64,000 bases of DNA from Melghirimyces thermohalophilus (GTDB lineage Bacteria; Bacillota; Bacilli; Thermoactinomycetales; DSM-45169). This document shows positions 56,448-63,877 of the stretch, piece by piece. The first letter of the stretch is position 1. Each line of letters starts with the position of its first letter. The notes under the pieces are model-generated. The model saw only the letters and a program-made list of their open reading frames with translations, had not been told where the DNA came from and searched no databases. The translations under genes were made by a program, and so were the position numbers. The stretch covers positions 19,770 to 83,769 of the forward strand of contig NZ_FMZA01000017.1 of the NCBI RefSeq assembly GCF_900102685.1, given 5' to 3'.

Positions 56448-56984
56448 CTATTTTTTACGAATAGTCACCCAGGCGGAACCGTCTTCCGCTTCTTCCACGC
56501 GGTAATCATAGCCGAGCCCGTCCAGTTCCTCCAACAAAAAGACCGGTACTCGGTCATTGTGGATGATGAGGGTGTCGTTGTCCTTCATCCGCTCCAGGGT
56601 AGACAGTGTCCGCACCATCGGTTGGGGCGGTTCCAGACCGCGGTTGTCCAGTTCCCAGACCCGGGATGATTCCCGGTCAGAGGGAGCGGGCTGTCGGTGG
56701 GAGGAGCTGGTCCCTTCCATCGAGGAGGCTGCCTTTTTTTTATGGACGAAGGTGACCACCCAGTGATCCGGTCCCAACTGCTCTGTCTCGCTCTTAAATC
56801 CTTTGCTACGCAACAGACCGATCAGAGGTTTCGGTTTGAACGTGGCGTGCAGGATGAACGTGTCATCTCTTTCGAGAGAGCGGACCGCCTTCATGATCTT
56901 TTCAAAGGGCTCTTTTTTATTGCGCAAATCCTCCCGAATATCCAGTTCGACGGTTTTGGGGGAGGTATTCGATTTTCGTCTCAA
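56448..56984 (-). CDS. Tandem DUF2249 domain protein
   Basis: Cytoplasmic protein of 178 residues made of two DUF2249 repeats. The first (about 12-80) has VELDIREDLRNKKEPFEKIM and ends DHWVVTFVHKK. The second (about 108-177) has VWELDNRGLEPPQPMVRTL and ends SAWVTIRKK. They are joined by a Ser/Pro-rich linker. DUF2249 proteins are small TusA-like folds common near denitrification genes; their chemistry is not settled. It is first in a leftward operon with a TGTGA-type promoter. A third DUF2249 protein lies at 58585. Confidence 0.85.
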   Translation of the reverse strand: MRRKSNTSPKTVELDIREDLRNKKEPFEKIMKAVRSLERDDTFILHATFKPKPLIGLLRSKGFKSETEQLGPDHWVVTFVHKKKAASSMEGTSSSHRQPAPSDRESSRVWELDNRGLEPPQPMVRTLSTLERMKDNDTLIIHNDRVPVFLLEELDGLGYDYRVEEAEDGSAWVTIRKK

Positions 56985-57019
56985 TGACCTTCCCTTCTTT
57001 CTTTAGGGTGTTCACATCG

Positions 57020-57062
57020 ATCATAACCCCTTCACTGAAAATAGGAGGTGATGATTATCACA
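57020..57062 (-). promoter_or_regulatory. Class II FNR/CRP-type promoter of the DUF2249/NnrS-like/DUF59 operon
   Basis: GGTGA-TGATTA-TCACA (57047-57062, one mismatch) is followed leftward after 21 nt by TATGAT (57020-57025). The gene start is at 56984, giving a leader of about 30 nt. Confidence 0.65.
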
Positions 57063-57106
57063 AAACCCGTTGTCTTTGTTGAGAAATCATGACAAGGGCC
57101 CGTTTT

Positions 57107-57149
57107 TGTGAGAGTGATCACAAACAGAGGGGGCTGATCGCTCCATACT
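57107..57149 (+). promoter_or_regulatory. Class II FNR/CRP-type promoter of the HPr-like/nirK operon
   Basis: A perfect TGTGA-GAGTGA-TCACA dyad (57107-57122) lies within tttgtg/cacaaa symmetry. After 21 nt comes CATACT (57144-57149) in the shared context ctccatactgaag. Confidence 0.8.
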
Positions 57150-57215
57150 GAAGGGGAAGGGACGGGATAAAAACACTCACGGGCATTCCACATTGGCAAT
57201 GAGCGGAGGGAGCGA

Positions 57216-57494
57216 ATGATGGAACAACAGATGGTGTTTCCAGGAGATTGGTCTCTTCATCAAATGATCGAGTTGTCCAATGTTACCGGTTCACTGGAAA
57301 GGGAGGTCTACTTTTGCCGGGGTTGTGTTTTATGCAACGGAAAGAGTTTATTGGGGCTCGTGGTGTTTTTTTCTCATCTAAAAAAAGGGGACACCTTCGT
57401 CCTGAAAGTGGAAGGGGAAGGGATCGATCCATGCCGTCGAATTGCGGAGGTATTGGATTCGAGATACGAAGTTCGGAAGACCCCGCAAGCTTAG
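57216..57494 (+). CDS. HPr-like protein with CxxCxxC motif, upstream of nirK
   Basis: Protein of 92 residues that aligns with the phosphocarrier HPr/Crh fold over nearly its whole length. LH15 sits where the active-site histidine of HPr lies, NGKSLLGL (S44) corresponds to the NLKSIMG regulatory-serine region, and KKGDTFVLKVEGEGIDPCRRIAEVL matches the HPr C-terminal half. The Arg-Pro after the histidine is replaced by Gln-Met-Ile, so normal PTS phosphotransfer is doubtful. C34, C37 and C40 form an unusual CRGCVLC cluster in the strand before the serine, with C73 near the C-terminus. ATG at 57216, GGAGGG 5 nt upstream. The homology is inferred by eye. Confidence 0.7.
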   Translation: MMEQQMVFPGDWSLHQMIELSNVTGSLEREVYFCRGCVLCNGKSLLGLVVFFSHLKKGDTFVLKVEGEGIDPCRRIAEVLDSRYEVRKTPQA

Positions 57495-57546
57495 GGAAAA
57501 CAAGCCTGCGTGTCAATCTCTACGATCTTGGGAAGGAGGTGGGATC

Positions 57547-58497
57547 GTGAAAGGGAAAGTGCTGATCGCGTTAGGTCTTCTGATTATCTGGGCATTGGTT
57601 TGGGTCAGCTCGGATTGGATCGAGGAACGAATCCCGCCTAGTGAAGAACCATCGAAGAGCAGCCAAAAAGAGCAGGAGCATCCAAAACCGGTCCCTGTGG
57701 AAATTTCACGGGACGGGAAGGATGTCCACGTGAAACTGACGGCCCAGCAGCAGCGGATTCAAATCGCTAAAGGGGTGGAGTACCCTGCCTGGACCTTTAA
57801 CGGGACCGTCCCAGGTCCGGTATTGAAGGTTCGGGAGGGGGATCGCCTCCATCTGCAGTTGAAGAATATGGATTCGAAGATGAATCACAGTGTGGATATC
57901 CACGCGGTCAACGCCGCACCAGATAAACACTTCGCCGATGTACAACCGGGTAAAACCGATGAATTTGAATACGAAGTCGAGGATCCGGGTGTCTATATGT
58001 ACCACTGTGCCACCACCCCGATGATGGAGCACGTGGCCAATGGGATGTACGGTATGATCATTGTCGAACCGAAGGAGGGATATCCCACAGATCAGGCGGT
58101 GGATCGAACATTCACCCTCACCCAAAGCGAATGGTATAAAGGGAGAGATATGGAAGAGGACCGCCCCAAATACGTGGCGTTTAACGGGGTTGCGCACAAG
58201 TACGACGCCGCCCGTCCGCTGAAGGCGAAAGCGGGAGAACGGATTCGCATCTACTTCGTCAATGCGGGACCTAATGAGATGTCCAGCTTGCACGTGGTGG
58301 GAACCACTCTGGATCGCGTTTACGTGGATGGAGATCCACGCAATTCTCTTAATGGGGTGCAGACAGTTACAGTGTCGCCTGGCGGCGGGACGGTCGTTGA
58401 ATTCGAGGTAGATGAACCTGGCGAATATACGATCATCAGTCACCAGTTAAACCAATTTTCCAAGGGAGCCAAAGCGATTCTCAAGGTGACTCGATAA
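57547..58497 (+). CDS. nirK: Copper-containing nitrite reductase
   Basis: Trimeric copper enzyme reducing nitrite to NO, 316 residues, anchored outside the membrane by an N-terminal helix (about 4-21) and a charged linker. Two cupredoxin domains are present. Ligands by pattern are type 1 Cu H114 (HSVDIHAV), C154 and H162 with M167 (YHCATTPMMEHVANGMYG), and type 2 Cu H119 and H153 with H299 (ISHQLNQF) from the neighbouring subunit. D117 and H249 are the catalytic pair. GTG at 57547 follows GGAGGT by 7 nt. It lies 52 nt after the HPr-like gene, in the same transcript. Confidence 0.93.
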   Translation: MKGKVLIALGLLIIWALVWVSSDWIEERIPPSEEPSKSSQKEQEHPKPVPVEISRDGKDVHVKLTAQQQRIQIAKGVEYPAWTFNGTVPGPVLKVREGDRLHLQLKNMDSKMNHSVDIHAVNAAPDKHFADVQPGKTDEFEYEVEDPGVYMYHCATTPMMEHVANGMYGMIIVEPKEGYPTDQAVDRTFTLTQSEWYKGRDMEEDRPKYVAFNGVAHKYDAARPLKAKAGERIRIYFVNAGPNEMSSLHVVGTTLDRVYVDGDPRNSLNGVQTVTVSPGGGTVVEFEVDEPGEYTIISHQLNQFSKGAKAILKVTR

Positions 58498-58509
58498 AAT
58501 CCGAGAGTT

Positions 58510-58552
58510 TGTGTTGTATTTCACAACGGCTGTGATAACCACGACGTATACT
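58510..58552 (+). promoter_or_regulatory. Class II FNR/CRP-type promoter of the DUF2249/ferredoxin operon
   Basis: TGTGT-TGTATT-TCACA (58510-58525, one mismatch) is followed after 21 nt by TATACT (58547-58552). It begins 12 nt after the nirK stop, so no separate terminator fits between them. Confidence 0.7.
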
Positions 58553-58584
58553 TGAGGTAGCTTCAATCAAAGGAGGAAGATCTA

Positions 58585-58836
58585 GTGGCTGATAAGCAAT
58601 TTGCTGCCCATGTTGACGCCCGTTTGTACCCCCCGAAAGAAAAGCATCCGACGATTTTTGCAACCTTTGATGATTTGCAACCAGGTACGGCAATGGAACT
58701 GTTGAATGACCATGACCCCAAACCCTTATATTATCAATTTCAAGCCGAAAGGTCCGGTTCCTTTGAATGGGAATATCTTGAGCAGGGTCCCGAAGTATGG
58801 CGTGTTGCCATTCGAAAAGTAGCGGATCGGGGGTAA
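58585..58836 (+). CDS. DUF2249 domain protein
   Basis: Single DUF2249 domain, 83 residues: AHVDARLYPPKEKHPTIFATFDDL, then the LLNDHDPKPLYYQFQAE turn and the closing WEYLEQGPEVWRVAIRK. The DHDPKPLYYQ pattern is the family hallmark, with a polar pocket where TusA-like proteins carry their reactive residue. GTG start behind AAAGGAGG. It lies 6 nt before the ferredoxin gene and is surely co-transcribed. The function is probably tied to nitrite/NO respiration and is unproven. Confidence 0.87.
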   Translation: MADKQFAAHVDARLYPPKEKHPTIFATFDDLQPGTAMELLNDHDPKPLYYQFQAERSGSFEWEYLEQGPEVWRVAIRKVADRG

Positions 58837-58842
58837 GCTCCG

Positions 58843-59079
58843 ATGGCATTTGTCATTACATCCCCCTGTATCGGGGAAAAAGCGGCGGACTGCGTAGAAG
58901 TCTGTCCCGTCGATGCCATCCATGAAGGTGAGGAACAGTATTTTATCGATCCCGATACCTGTATCGATTGTGGGGCTTGTGAACCTGTCTGTCCGGTGGA
59001 AGCGATTTTTGAAGAAGAGATGGTACCGGAGGACGAGAAAGAGTTTATCCAGAAGAATGCAGAATTCTTCAAAGGATGA
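58843..59079 (+). CDS. Seven-iron ferredoxin
   Basis: Small cytoplasmic electron carrier, 78 residues. Cysteines are C9, C17 and C21 (first cluster, [14 protein letters not shown]) and C40, C43, C46 and C50 ([12 protein letters not shown]). This arrangement gives one [3Fe-4S] and one [4Fe-4S] cluster, as in thermophilic Bacillus/Thermus ferredoxins. The helical C-terminal extension ([17 protein letters not shown]) is typical. It is second in the DUF2249 operon and may feed electrons to a denitrification or repair partner. Confidence 0.93.
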   Translation: MAFVITSPCIGEKAADCVEVCPVDAIHEGEEQYFIDPDTCIDCGACEPVCPVEAIFEEEMVPEDEKEFIQKNAEFFKG

Positions 59080-59099
59080 ATTCTTCGCCGATGCTTTTT

Positions 59100-59144
59100 C
59101 CAGACTGCCGACCCGTCATACAGGGTTGGCAGTCTGGCTTTTTA
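59100..59144 (+). terminator. Rho-independent terminator of the nirK/DUF2249/ferredoxin cluster
   Basis: A 10-bp stem ccagactgcc/ggcagtctgg is followed by CTTTTTA. Confidence 0.8.
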
Positions 59145-59280
59145 TGTGGGACACTCCCGATTCACCCCCGCGTCACGAAACGGTCAAAAAACGTTCCTGC
59201 TTATTGTAAAAATTTCGGATCGAGGAATGAACCGCTTTTAATAATATAAGGGTAGCATCTGACAAAGAGGAGGTGCTTTC

Positions 59281-59970
59281 ATGGGAAACATGGAAAAAGC
59301 TCTCCGACAGATCCCTCTGTTTTCCGAGCTGACTGACGAGGAGATCACCCATCTTTCCTCGATCGCCATTCAACGCCGGTTTCGCAAACAATCCTTTGTT
59401 TTTTTGGAAGGTCAAGAGCGGGAAGCGGTCTACTTTATTCAATCTGGGGTGATTAAGGTCTTTAAGGTGGACGAACAGGGGCACGCCCAAGTGATTTCCC
59501 TCCTTCATAAAGGGGATATGTTTCCCCATGTGGGCTTTTTTGACGAAGCCCCTTACCCCGGGACAGCAGAAGTGCTTAAGGACGCGGATCTGTTGGCGAT
59601 CCAAATTGAAGATTTTGATCGTTTGTTGGAGGATCAGCCCAAGATCGCAAAGAAAGTGATGCAGGTCATGGGGCGTCAATTGATCCGCCTGCAAAGACGT
59701 CTGCAGAACGTTACTTCCGGCACTGTGCAGCAGCGGGTCGTCTACTCGTTAATCCGGTTATCCAAAGAGTTCGGAGTGCAGAAGGAAAGCGTGATGCACA
59801 TCTCCCTGCCCATAACCCACACCGAGTTCGGCAGTATGGTTGGAGCTTCCCGGGAATCGATCAACCGTGCGCTCAACCAACTCCGCAAAGCGGGTTTGCT
59901 GGAATTTAACCGCAACGAAGTGCTGATCTATGATATGAAAGCCCTGCAAAACTGCGTCCAATCCGTGTGA
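59281..59970 (+). CDS. Crp/Fnr family transcriptional regulator
   Basis: Regulator of 229 residues. It has a cyclic-nucleotide-binding-type beta barrel (about 15-115), a dimer helix (about 115-145) and a C-terminal winged helix (about 150-225). The recognition helix reads VGASRESINRALNQLRKAG. R191, E192 and R196 correspond to the CRP residues that read TGTGA, matching the dyads found across this region. The only cysteine is near the C-terminus (QNC), so it lacks the four-ligand iron-sulfur site of FNR. A heme, NO or metabolite signal is more likely. It has its own AGAGGAGGTG site, and I see no TGTGA dyad of its own. Confidence 0.9.
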   Translation: MGNMEKALRQIPLFSELTDEEITHLSSIAIQRRFRKQSFVFLEGQEREAVYFIQSGVIKVFKVDEQGHAQVISLLHKGDMFPHVGFFDEAPYPGTAEVLKDADLLAIQIEDFDRLLEDQPKIAKKVMQVMGRQLIRLQRRLQNVTSGTVQQRVVYSLIRLSKEFGVQKESVMHISLPITHTEFGSMVGASRESINRALNQLRKAGLLEFNRNEVLIYDMKALQNCVQSV

Positions 59971-60124
59971 TGGAGAAGGAAGTAAGAAAAGTCGGCAGCA
60001 GCCATTCTCCAGGGGATTGTCGCTTTTGTTTTGTCTGTTCTAAATCAAGTCTGCGGGCCTTTTGTCCTCTCCACCACCAGCTCCCGGGCTCCGTGGTGCT
60101 CGGCGAGGGCATGGAGGGCTGTGG

Positions 60125-61175
60125 TTAAGTGGCGGCGGAGGGAAAGTCAGGTTCCAGCTGCAACAAGCGGATGGTGAGCCGCCCGTGTTTTTTGTCCAGT
60201 CGGGGATCGACCCGGCCGATCAACCGATCTCCTGCCAGGATCGGCATGCGCCGTTTGTTTGTCGGTGCATAAATTTCCCATCGGTAATGGAAGCTGAACA
60301 GGTCGGCGATCCGTTCCCGTCGCCCAGCAGGTTGTCCAGAGGTGTAAAAAACGGATGGGATTCTCCTCGGGGGTGCATTCCCGATTGGAGCGGGGGACAT
60401 GGCTGCGCAAGCTGTCCAGGTCTTCCGCTAGGATAAAATAGGACCGGCAGATGCCCTCAATCGCCAGCTGAACCCCATCTCCTCGCTCCAACGATCCGCT
60501 GATCGCCTGCCTCCGTTCAGCAACCGACAGGCAAAGCCAGCCAAAGCGGGAGTCGCTCGGCTCGAAGACGCGATAGGCCCGCATATATTTTTCCAGCAGG
60601 GCTTCTTTCGCCTTCGTCGGGTCTATCTCTTTCGCTCGACGCCAGACCATATCAGGGACAACCTGTTCTGTAAGGTCAAAATAGCGTTCGCTGCCTTTTC
60701 TCCCGGCCACTTGAATCATCCCGCATCCAACAGCAGGTTGAGTGCGTGAAAGTCGCCTTGGTTTTGGGTGCTTGATGGTCCCAATAGCCGTGTACGCGTT
60801 CCGTCGAAGAAAAAGCCCACGCCGGCAGAGGCCCTTCCCTTTTTAAGACATGTTCCACCACTGGCTTCAATGCTTGGAGCCGCCCTTCCAATGGTGCCTG
60901 CAGTCGCTGTCGCATAGGAGCGAACAGTGGATCATCCTCCATCGGAATCACACAGGCGGCGTTGGCGATATACTCAAATACCTGTCTCTGATCCAATAGC
61001 CGGTCCAGCTCTTCAGGGCGATATCCCGGAAGACGGGCGGACAAGACCAGGTGCACCGCTGCGAAGGGATCGATTTGGATGCACTCCAGGCGGCGCAGCC
61101 CCTCCATCACATCCGTCGGTTGGCTATCATTAAGCGGCGGACTGCTGTCCGATTGACCGAAAACGCCTCGTTCAT
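60125..61175 (-). pseudogene. YcaQ-like DNA glycosylase / winged-helix (HTH_42) pseudogene
   Basis: Pieces of a YcaQ-type interstrand-crosslink DNA glycosylase are readable in order on the minus strand but in different frames. MNEAFSVNRTAVRRLMIAN is followed by a shift near 61135, then MEGLRRLECIQIDPFAAVH through ERVHGYWDHQAPKTKAT. A shift near 60725 leads to MIQVAGRKGSERYFDLTEQV through FILAEDLDSL. A shift near 60385 leads to the end with ERIADLFSFHYRWEIYAPT and LAGDRLIGRVDPRLDKK. Three or more frameshifts make it non-functional. Confidence 0.85.
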
Positions 61176-61552
61176 AACCTCACTTTTTCTCTCCTCTGCA
61201 GGATGGTTTTTTCTTCCCCCTCCTTCATCGTAGTCACAGGTCGCGCCACCCTCGGATTTGACATGTTTTTCACAACAGTAAAAACCGGAATCGAACTCAT
61301 CTTTTTTCCCGGGAATTCGAATTAATGTAAAAAGGCGTCCCTTTAAGGCGCCAAAATCGGTTCAGTTTGTGGATGAAGCAAAATACTGGTTCAGGTAAAA
61401 TTAATAAAAATTTGCTGCGAAAACCCTTTTGGACAGGGAAGGCACGCAAGGTAAATTAACGCTGGCATACCGCCTGGTTAAAGGCGGTTTTTGTGTGGAG
61501 CGATAATGTTGTAAAATAGACGAAAGCAAAGGATAAAGGAGATTTCGCAATC
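61176..61552. other. Leader region upstream of dcd with an attenuator-like terminator
   Basis: 377 nt without a gene. At 61469-61492 a stem accgcc/ggcggt with T5 (rightward) ends an unassigned upstream transcript. A possible dcd promoter follows it (tttttg, 18 nt, taaaat). The preceding stretch 61390-61460 is A/T-rich with a cccttttggacaggg fold; no known riboswitch consensus was recognised. Another stem (ggcgtc/ggcgcc near 61332) has a T-run only leftward. Confidence 0.4.
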
Positions 61553-62110
61553 ATGACCATCAAATCGGATAAATGGATTCGCAGGATGGCAGAGGAGCAC
61601 GGGATGATCGAGCCCTTTGTCGATCACAACATCGGCAAGGGGGAAGCGGTCAGCTTCGGTTTGTCCAGTTATGGGTACGATCTGCGGGTAGGCAAGCAGT
61701 TTAAGATCTTTCACAATGCCCTGATGCCGGTGATCGATCCTAAGGCGATCAGTGCTGATTCCTTCTTGGATTACGAGGGGGATGTCTGCATCATCCCGCC
61801 CAACTCCTTCGCCCTGGCCACTTCCGTCGAGTATTTCCGCATTCCGGAAAATGTGTTGGCGGTGTGCGTCGGAAAATCGACCTATGCCCGGTGCGGCATC
61901 ATCACCAACGTCACCCCCTTTGAACCCGGCTGGGAAGGGCATGTGACGCTGGAAATTTCCAACACGACTCCGCTTCCGGCCAAAATCTACGCTAATGAGG
62001 GATTGTGCCAGGTACTGTTTCTGGAGAGTGATGAGGCTTGTGAAGTTTCGTACAAAGACAAACAGGGAAAATATCAGAACCAGCGGGGCATCACCCTTCC
62101 TCGCATCTGA
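61553..62110 (+). CDS. dcd: dCTP deaminase
   Basis: Trimeric nucleotide-salvage enzyme of 185 residues converting dCTP to dUTP for dTMP synthesis. Core motifs are [16 protein letters not shown], the active-site block [31 protein letters not shown] (catalytic Glu in GWEG, about residue 128), and [14 protein letters not shown]. The closing [12 protein letters not shown] matches the family. It lacks the extra features of bifunctional dCTP deaminase/dUTPase, which cannot be excluded by eye. ATG behind AAAGGAGA. It is monocistronic. Confidence 0.95.
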   Translation: MTIKSDKWIRRMAEEHGMIEPFVDHNIGKGEAVSFGLSSYGYDLRVGKQFKIFHNALMPVIDPKAISADSFLDYEGDVCIIPPNSFALATSVEYFRIPENVLAVCVGKSTYARCGIITNVTPFEPGWEGHVTLEISNTTPLPAKIYANEGLCQVLFLESDEACEVSYKDKQGKYQNQRGITLPRI

Positions 62111-62122
62111 TTTTTCCAAGGG

Positions 62123-62153
62123 AGCACCCGCGACCGATAGCGGGTGCTTTTTA
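62123..62153 (+). terminator. Rho-independent terminator of dcd
   Basis: A perfect 9-bp stem agcacccgc/gcgggtgct is followed by TTTTTAT. Confidence 0.85.
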
Positions 62154-62376
62154 TGTTTATCCCCCCCCCGGATACAGGCGGCGAGGGCATATCCAGTGAT
62201 GAGGGACACGGAGGGACAACAGCTTGTTTTATAAACGAATAGTTCAAAAATTATTCATACAAGTAACAGTTAGAACGGGATCATGCATATTAAAATGAGA
62301 GTGTAATCACAAGCAAGCCAAACAACAACCGACAAATAATTTGAATATTACACTTTTATGTAGGAGGAATTAGGAA

Positions 62377-62646
62377 ATGGCTAAGTATAGAGGAAAATAT
62401 GTCTTTGGCGGAACCGCTGCCGGCTCGGCGGATGTGCTGGACCAATTGAAGGCGGGAGATGAGCTGTCTCTGATCGGTGCCTTTGGTAAAGTGAAACAGC
62501 TGAAGATCAAAGAGACCTACCGCTATAAAGGGCGACGGGTCTATGTGACCGACGCTTTGGGAATCATCTACGCCGACGAGGTTGTCGCTGTCAATATGCC
62601 CGCTTGGAAAAAAACGACGATCGGTCGGAAGGCGAAAGTGGTCTAA
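62377..62646 (+). CDS. Small protein of unknown function
   Basis: Basic cytoplasmic protein of 89 residues, predicted mostly beta. It has MAKYRGKYVFGGTAAGSADVL, a GDELSLIGAFGKVKQLKIKETYRYKGRRVYVTD core resembling a small SH3-like barrel, and a Lys-rich end. No family recognised. AGGAGG lies 9 nt before the ATG. The upstream sequence has cataca (62257) resembling a sporulation sigma-E -10, so expression during sporulation is possible but weakly supported. Its own terminator follows at 62672. Confidence 0.65.
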   Translation: MAKYRGKYVFGGTAAGSADVLDQLKAGDELSLIGAFGKVKQLKIKETYRYKGRRVYVTDALGIIYADEVVAVNMPAWKKTTIGRKAKVV

Positions 62647-62671
62647 AAGAGGAAAAGAGGTTAAGAATCTA

Positions 62672-62700
62672 AGCTCGCTGACAGGCTCAGCGGGCTTTTT
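62672..62700 (+). terminator. Rho-independent terminator of the small unknown gene
   Basis: A 10-bp stem agctcgctga/tcagcgggct (one G-T pair) is followed by TTTTT. Confidence 0.75.
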
Positions 62701-62848
62701 CGTTTGGCCCGGAATCCGAATTACCAATTACAGTTGGAAACATTTACGGATCGAGATTCCAGTATATCCATGTTAACGTGAATGGTGAAAACAAGGGGGA
62801 TTTCACAAAAGTATAATTCAATCTTACATATAAGGAGGAGTTTCGTAT

Positions 62849-63733
62849 ATGAAATGGATGTTGGCCACGGCGGCTGCCATCACCATGTTTTTTAGCCCCA
62901 GCTTGGGTCAGATGCCTCCTAGTGTGGAAGGGATCTTACAGAGTGTATTCAGCACCGTAAACGCGCCTGGTGACAAAAAACAGGAACCGGCGAACAAGCC
63001 CGCGGAGAAAGCAAAAGAAAAACCGCAACAGGCGGCGGAAAAAAAAGTCGATAAGGAAAAATCCGAAAAGAAACGGATTTCAAACTCTGAGGGTACATCC
63101 CGGGATCAAGTGACCGAAAAGCCGCAAAAGGGTGCTTCCGAGGCAACTCGTGATCACTCCGATTCCCTACAGGTCCCGGAAAAGAAGGGCAATGATGAGA
63201 AGTCCGGGGATCAAAAGAAGAATTCTGCTCAGGATCAGTCCCAAAAGGCAACCAAGCAGGATCAAAACGAAGGTCAAGATCAAAACCAAAGCAAGAAGCC
63301 GAAGTGGGAACAAAAAGCGGATAAGATTATCCAATTCGGTAAAAAGTTCATGGGAACGGACTACAAGTTGGGAGCGGAGTACAATAAGAGCGGCAAGTTC
63401 GATTGCTCCAGCTTCACCCAGTATGTGTACAAGAAACACGGAATCAAGCTCAACCGTACTGCCGGGGCACAGGCGAAGTGGGATGGACAGCCGATTCACG
63501 ACAGATCCAAACTTCGTAAAGGGGACCTCGTCTTTTTCGACGCCTCCCGCAGTGCCAAGGGCCGCTATAAGAACATCGACCATGTAGGCATTTATATCGG
63601 AAACAATCAAATTCTCCATACCTACAAAAAGGGAGTAGGGGTGACGATTACGAAGTTTAACGGCTCCTTCTGGGGTAAACAAGCCATTATGGGTGCCCGC
63701 GTGATCGGAGACAACGGGGAAGAACCTCATTAA
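62849..63733 (+). CDS. Secreted NlpC/P60 family peptidoglycan endopeptidase
   Basis: Exported cell-wall hydrolase of 294 residues. An N-terminal signal-type helix (1-20) precedes a long Lys/Glu/Gln-rich disordered linker (about 40-155). The C-terminal NlpC/P60 domain (about 156-285) has the catalytic cysteine C186 in GKFDCSSFTQYVYKKHG and the histidines H245 in IDHVGIYIGNN and H257 in QILHTYK. RKGDLVFFDASRS is typical. It likely cuts gamma-D-Glu-diamino acid bonds. No SH3 or LysM wall-binding domain is present; the basic linker may serve to bind the wall. AAGGAGG precedes the ATG, and a TATAAT lies at 62812-62817. Confidence 0.9.
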   Translation: MKWMLATAAAITMFFSPSLGQMPPSVEGILQSVFSTVNAPGDKKQEPANKPAEKAKEKPQQAAEKKVDKEKSEKKRISNSEGTSRDQVTEKPQKGASEATRDHSDSLQVPEKKGNDEKSGDQKKNSAQDQSQKATKQDQNEGQDQNQSKKPKWEQKADKIIQFGKKFMGTDYKLGAEYNKSGKFDCSSFTQYVYKKHGIKLNRTAGAQAKWDGQPIHDRSKLRKGDLVFFDASRSAKGRYKNIDHVGIYIGNNQILHTYKKGVGVTITKFNGSFWGKQAIMGARVIGDNGEEPH

Positions 63734-63754
63734 CCCCGCTTTTGGAAAAAGAGA

Positions 63755-63810
63755 AGGCTTCCCTTCATGGGAAGCCTCAGGCTGTCGAGAAAGTCTCGAC
63801 AGCCTATTTT
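63755..63810 (+). terminator. Double hairpin between the NlpC/P60 gene and the transposase
   Basis: The first stem is aggcttccc/gggaagcct (63755-63777). The second is a perfect 12-bp stem aggctgtcgaga/tctcgacagcct (63779-63805) followed by T8. The first probably ends the endopeptidase gene. The second may lie at or near the left end of the insertion element and shield the transposase from outside transcription. The element boundary cannot be fixed without its right end. Confidence 0.6.
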
Positions 63811-63877
63811 TTTTGGGGGAATCCTTTTCACTGCTTCCCACCGTTTATTAGGTTGAAGAAGAATGGGAGGGATGGGT

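Noticed and set aside
61380..61470. Possible cyclic di-GMP (GEMM) riboswitch before dcd
   Set aside because: Ggcacgcaaggt resembles one GEMM segment, but the other conserved parts (ggcaaacc, tetraloop and receptor) are missing.
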